Virus record (IMG/VR): IMGVR_UViG_3300047496_000216 | Span: 1 to 38,070 of that record | Length of the DNA stretch: 38,070 nt | Strand: one strand, 5' to 3' | Source of the DNA: a virus | Part shown: in pieces, positions 37,100 through 38,070 of the stretch | Layout of the letters: each line of letters opens with the position of its first letter | Numbering within the stretch: position 1 is the first letter of the stretch | The notes under the pieces: generated by a model | What the model saw: the letters and a program-made list of their open reading frames with translations, nothing else | Databases searched by the model: none | Told to the model about the DNA's origin: nothing | Program-made: the position numbers and the translations under genes

Positions 37100-37276
37100 A
37101 TGATCGAAGGCTCTGAAAAAAAACTGCACCGGGACCGAAGACTCGCTTTTAGGCTCAACACTCTTGAGTACTGTCAGTTGATGGACTCTGCGAAAAAAAT
37201 GGGTCTCGACGTTTCAAGCTACCTTCGTCACCTGATTCACACGCGCCCCTCCAAAAAAGAAAAGGTTAATCGTTAA
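37100..37276 (+). CDS. Ribbon-helix-helix DNA-binding protein
   Basis: A 58-residue protein with the RHH (Arc/MetJ) fold: a basic start (MIEGSEKKLHRDRR), a strand LAFRLNT, helix A (EYCQLMDSAKKMG), a turn (LDV) and helix B (SSYLRHLIHT), ending basic. RHH proteins bind DNA as dimers through the strand and often regulate their own operon. AAGG lies six bases before the ATG. Its stop overlaps a TCGTTAAACAAT operator-like site (37270-37281), which recurs twice after the next gene. TTGACT (37063) with TACAAG 18 bases on could be a weak promoter. Confidence 0.75.
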   Translation: MIEGSEKKLHRDRRLAFRLNTLEYCQLMDSAKKMGLDVSSYLRHLIHTRPSKKEKVNR

Positions 37277-37282
37277 ACAATT
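37268..37282. repeat. 15-base direct repeat, first copy (AATCGTTAAACAATT)
   Basis: Exact copy of 449-463. In the circular genome the two copies flank the glycosyltransferase gene that runs from 37330 through the junction to 435. It overlaps the ribbon-helix-helix stop codon. It may be an operator for that protein, or the trace of an insertion. Confidence 0.65.
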
Positions 37283-37329
37283 TGCCTAAAGAAGCGGACC
37301 CCGCTTAAATCGTGGTTCTTGGGGGAACC

Positions 37330-38070
37330 GTGCGATTAGAAGCTGTCATCGTCTGCAAAAACTACTCTGACTTTTTGGCCGAAACTCTGCCTTTGAACGT
37401 GCAACACTTCGACGAAGTGGTCGTCATGACATCTCACGATGATGTGGAGACCCAAAAGCTTTGCGAACGCTTAAGTGTGGAACACGTAAAGACCGACTGT
37501 TTCTTGGATGACGGCGACACGTTCAACAAAGGCAACGCGATTAATCTTGGGATCTCGCACCTCCCCCGAAAAGGGTGGCTACTTCACCTGGACGCAGACA
37601 TCGTCCTTCCCCACCGGTACCGGTACATGCTCGAGAAGACGGAGCTTAACCCGAAGAATATCTACGGGGCGGACCGCGTAAACGTGTACGGTTGGGAAGC
37701 TTGGTCTGCCTTGAAGCCGCGTCTCATACCCCATTACCAAGACCATTGGTTTGTGGATCCGGGTTTTTGCCACACGTGGATGGGAGCCACACCTTCTGGT
37801 CTTAAATTTGGCGCTAGAGTCATCCACAAGGAACAAGGGTGGGTGCCTATAGGTTACCACCAGCTTTGGCACGTGAGCGCCCCCTACCGCTATAACTACA
37901 AGCTTGGGAGTGCGGCAGGAGCAGACTGTTGGTTCCCGGCTCAGTGGCCACGGGAAAATCGAATTCTGATGCCTGAGGTCATTGTTTACCATTTGGATAG
38001 CGAGTTAGAGCACTTGAAGGGGAAAAACTGGAAGGGGCGTCAAAGCCGAAAGTTCGGCCCTTCTCAAACT
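37330..38070 (+). CDS. GT-A glycosyltransferase (GT2-like), N-terminal 247 residues
   Basis: The frame from GTG at 37330 (GGGGGA four bases upstream) runs open to the window end and continues from base 244 to 435, giving 310 residues. MRLEAVIVCKNYSDFLAETLP is the first nucleotide-binding strand and loop. FNKGNAINLGISHLP is the second helix. LLHLDADIVLP has the DXD (Asp88-Ala-Asp90) that binds the metal ion. Later blocks (GADCWFPAQWP, EVIVYHLD with its His) are acceptor-side motifs of GT2-like phage enzymes. The 16 bases missing from the left copy fall in GADCWFPAQWP, so only this copy codes a sensible protein. No membrane segment. The donor and acceptor are unknown. Confidence 0.82.
   Translation, partial: MRLEAVIVCKNYSDFLAETLPLNVQHFDEVVVMTSHDDVETQKLCERLSVEHVKTDCFLDDGDTFNKGNAINLGISHLPRKGWLLHLDADIVLPHRYRYMLEKTELNPKNIYGADRVNVYGWEAWSALKPRLIPHYQDHWFVDPGFCHTWMGATPSGLKFGARVIHKEQGWVPIGYHQLWHVSAPYRYNYKLGSAAGADCWFPAQWPRENRILMPEVIVYHLDSELEHLKGKNWKGRQSRKFGPSQT
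37812..38070. repeat. Contig-end redundancy, right copy (intact)
   Basis: 259 bases equal to 1-243 plus 16 bases. Removing the left copy gives a circle of 37,827 bases with an intact glycosyltransferase gene. Confidence 0.95.

Overview
The window is an essentially complete genome of a tailed double-stranded DNA bacteriophage (Caudoviricetes). A tail-tube protein, a tape measure and a frameshifted chaperone pair are present and no sheath gene is visible, so it is most likely a siphovirus. Bases 1-243 repeat bases 37812-38070 except for a 16-base gap in the first copy. The contig therefore closes into a circle of about 37.8 kb, and one glycosyltransferase gene is cut by the arbitrary contig ends. 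The host cannot be named from sequence. Strong Shine-Dalgarno sites, a sigma70-type promoter, a lipobox lipoprotein and a D-Ala-D-Ala-type endolysin fit a bacterium, probably Gram-negative. I see no integrase, DNA polymerase, helicase, tRNA, CRISPR array or insertion sequence.

Layout. (1) 37100-4624, plus strand, read across the junction: a ribbon-helix-helix regulator, a GT-A glycosyltransferase flanked by 15-base direct repeats, a 54-residue basic protein, an ERF single-strand annealing protein, two more glycosyltransferases, small unknown proteins, a VRR-NUC nuclease and a small membrane protein. (2) 27726-4578, minus strand: the late block. It runs small and large terminase, zinc-finger miniprotein, MuF-like head protein, portal, protease-scaffold fusion with a nested scaffold start, decoration protein, major capsid protein (followed by a terminator), connectors, tail tube, tail chaperones with a -1 frameshift site, tape measure, distal tail, glycine-rich adhesin, tail-tip hub, three tandem collar-type proteins, M15-type endolysin and tiny membrane or helical proteins. 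(3) 27771-29851, plus strand: an island with a glycosyltransferase and a sugar C-methyltransferase-like protein. (4) 34659-29826, minus strand: a replication-initiator-like winged-helix protein followed by a tightly coupled chain of small genes. The chain contains two paralogous CgeB-like glycosyltransferases and a gene made of a hexanucleotide minisatellite. (5) 35015-34824, minus strand: a small membrane protein; 35122-35892, plus strand: a lipoprotein operon with its own consensus promoter. (6) 37010-36027, minus strand: a secreted papain-family protease with all its catalytic residues.

How it works together. Head genes resemble the Mu/HK97 style (MuF, gpT-like capsid, gpG-like connector) and the tail is lambda-like. 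ERF plus a VRR-NUC nuclease supply recombination, while replication must rely on the host once the winged-helix initiator has acted. The most unusual property is the load of sugar-active genes: six glycosyltransferases of three types plus one methyltransferase, about 6.5 kb or one sixth of the genome. None has membrane segments and no sugar-nucleotide synthesis genes are present. This suggests a cytoplasmic system that decorates a phage or host molecule (virion protein or DNA) from host sugar pools. No gap of 300 bases or more lacks a gene.
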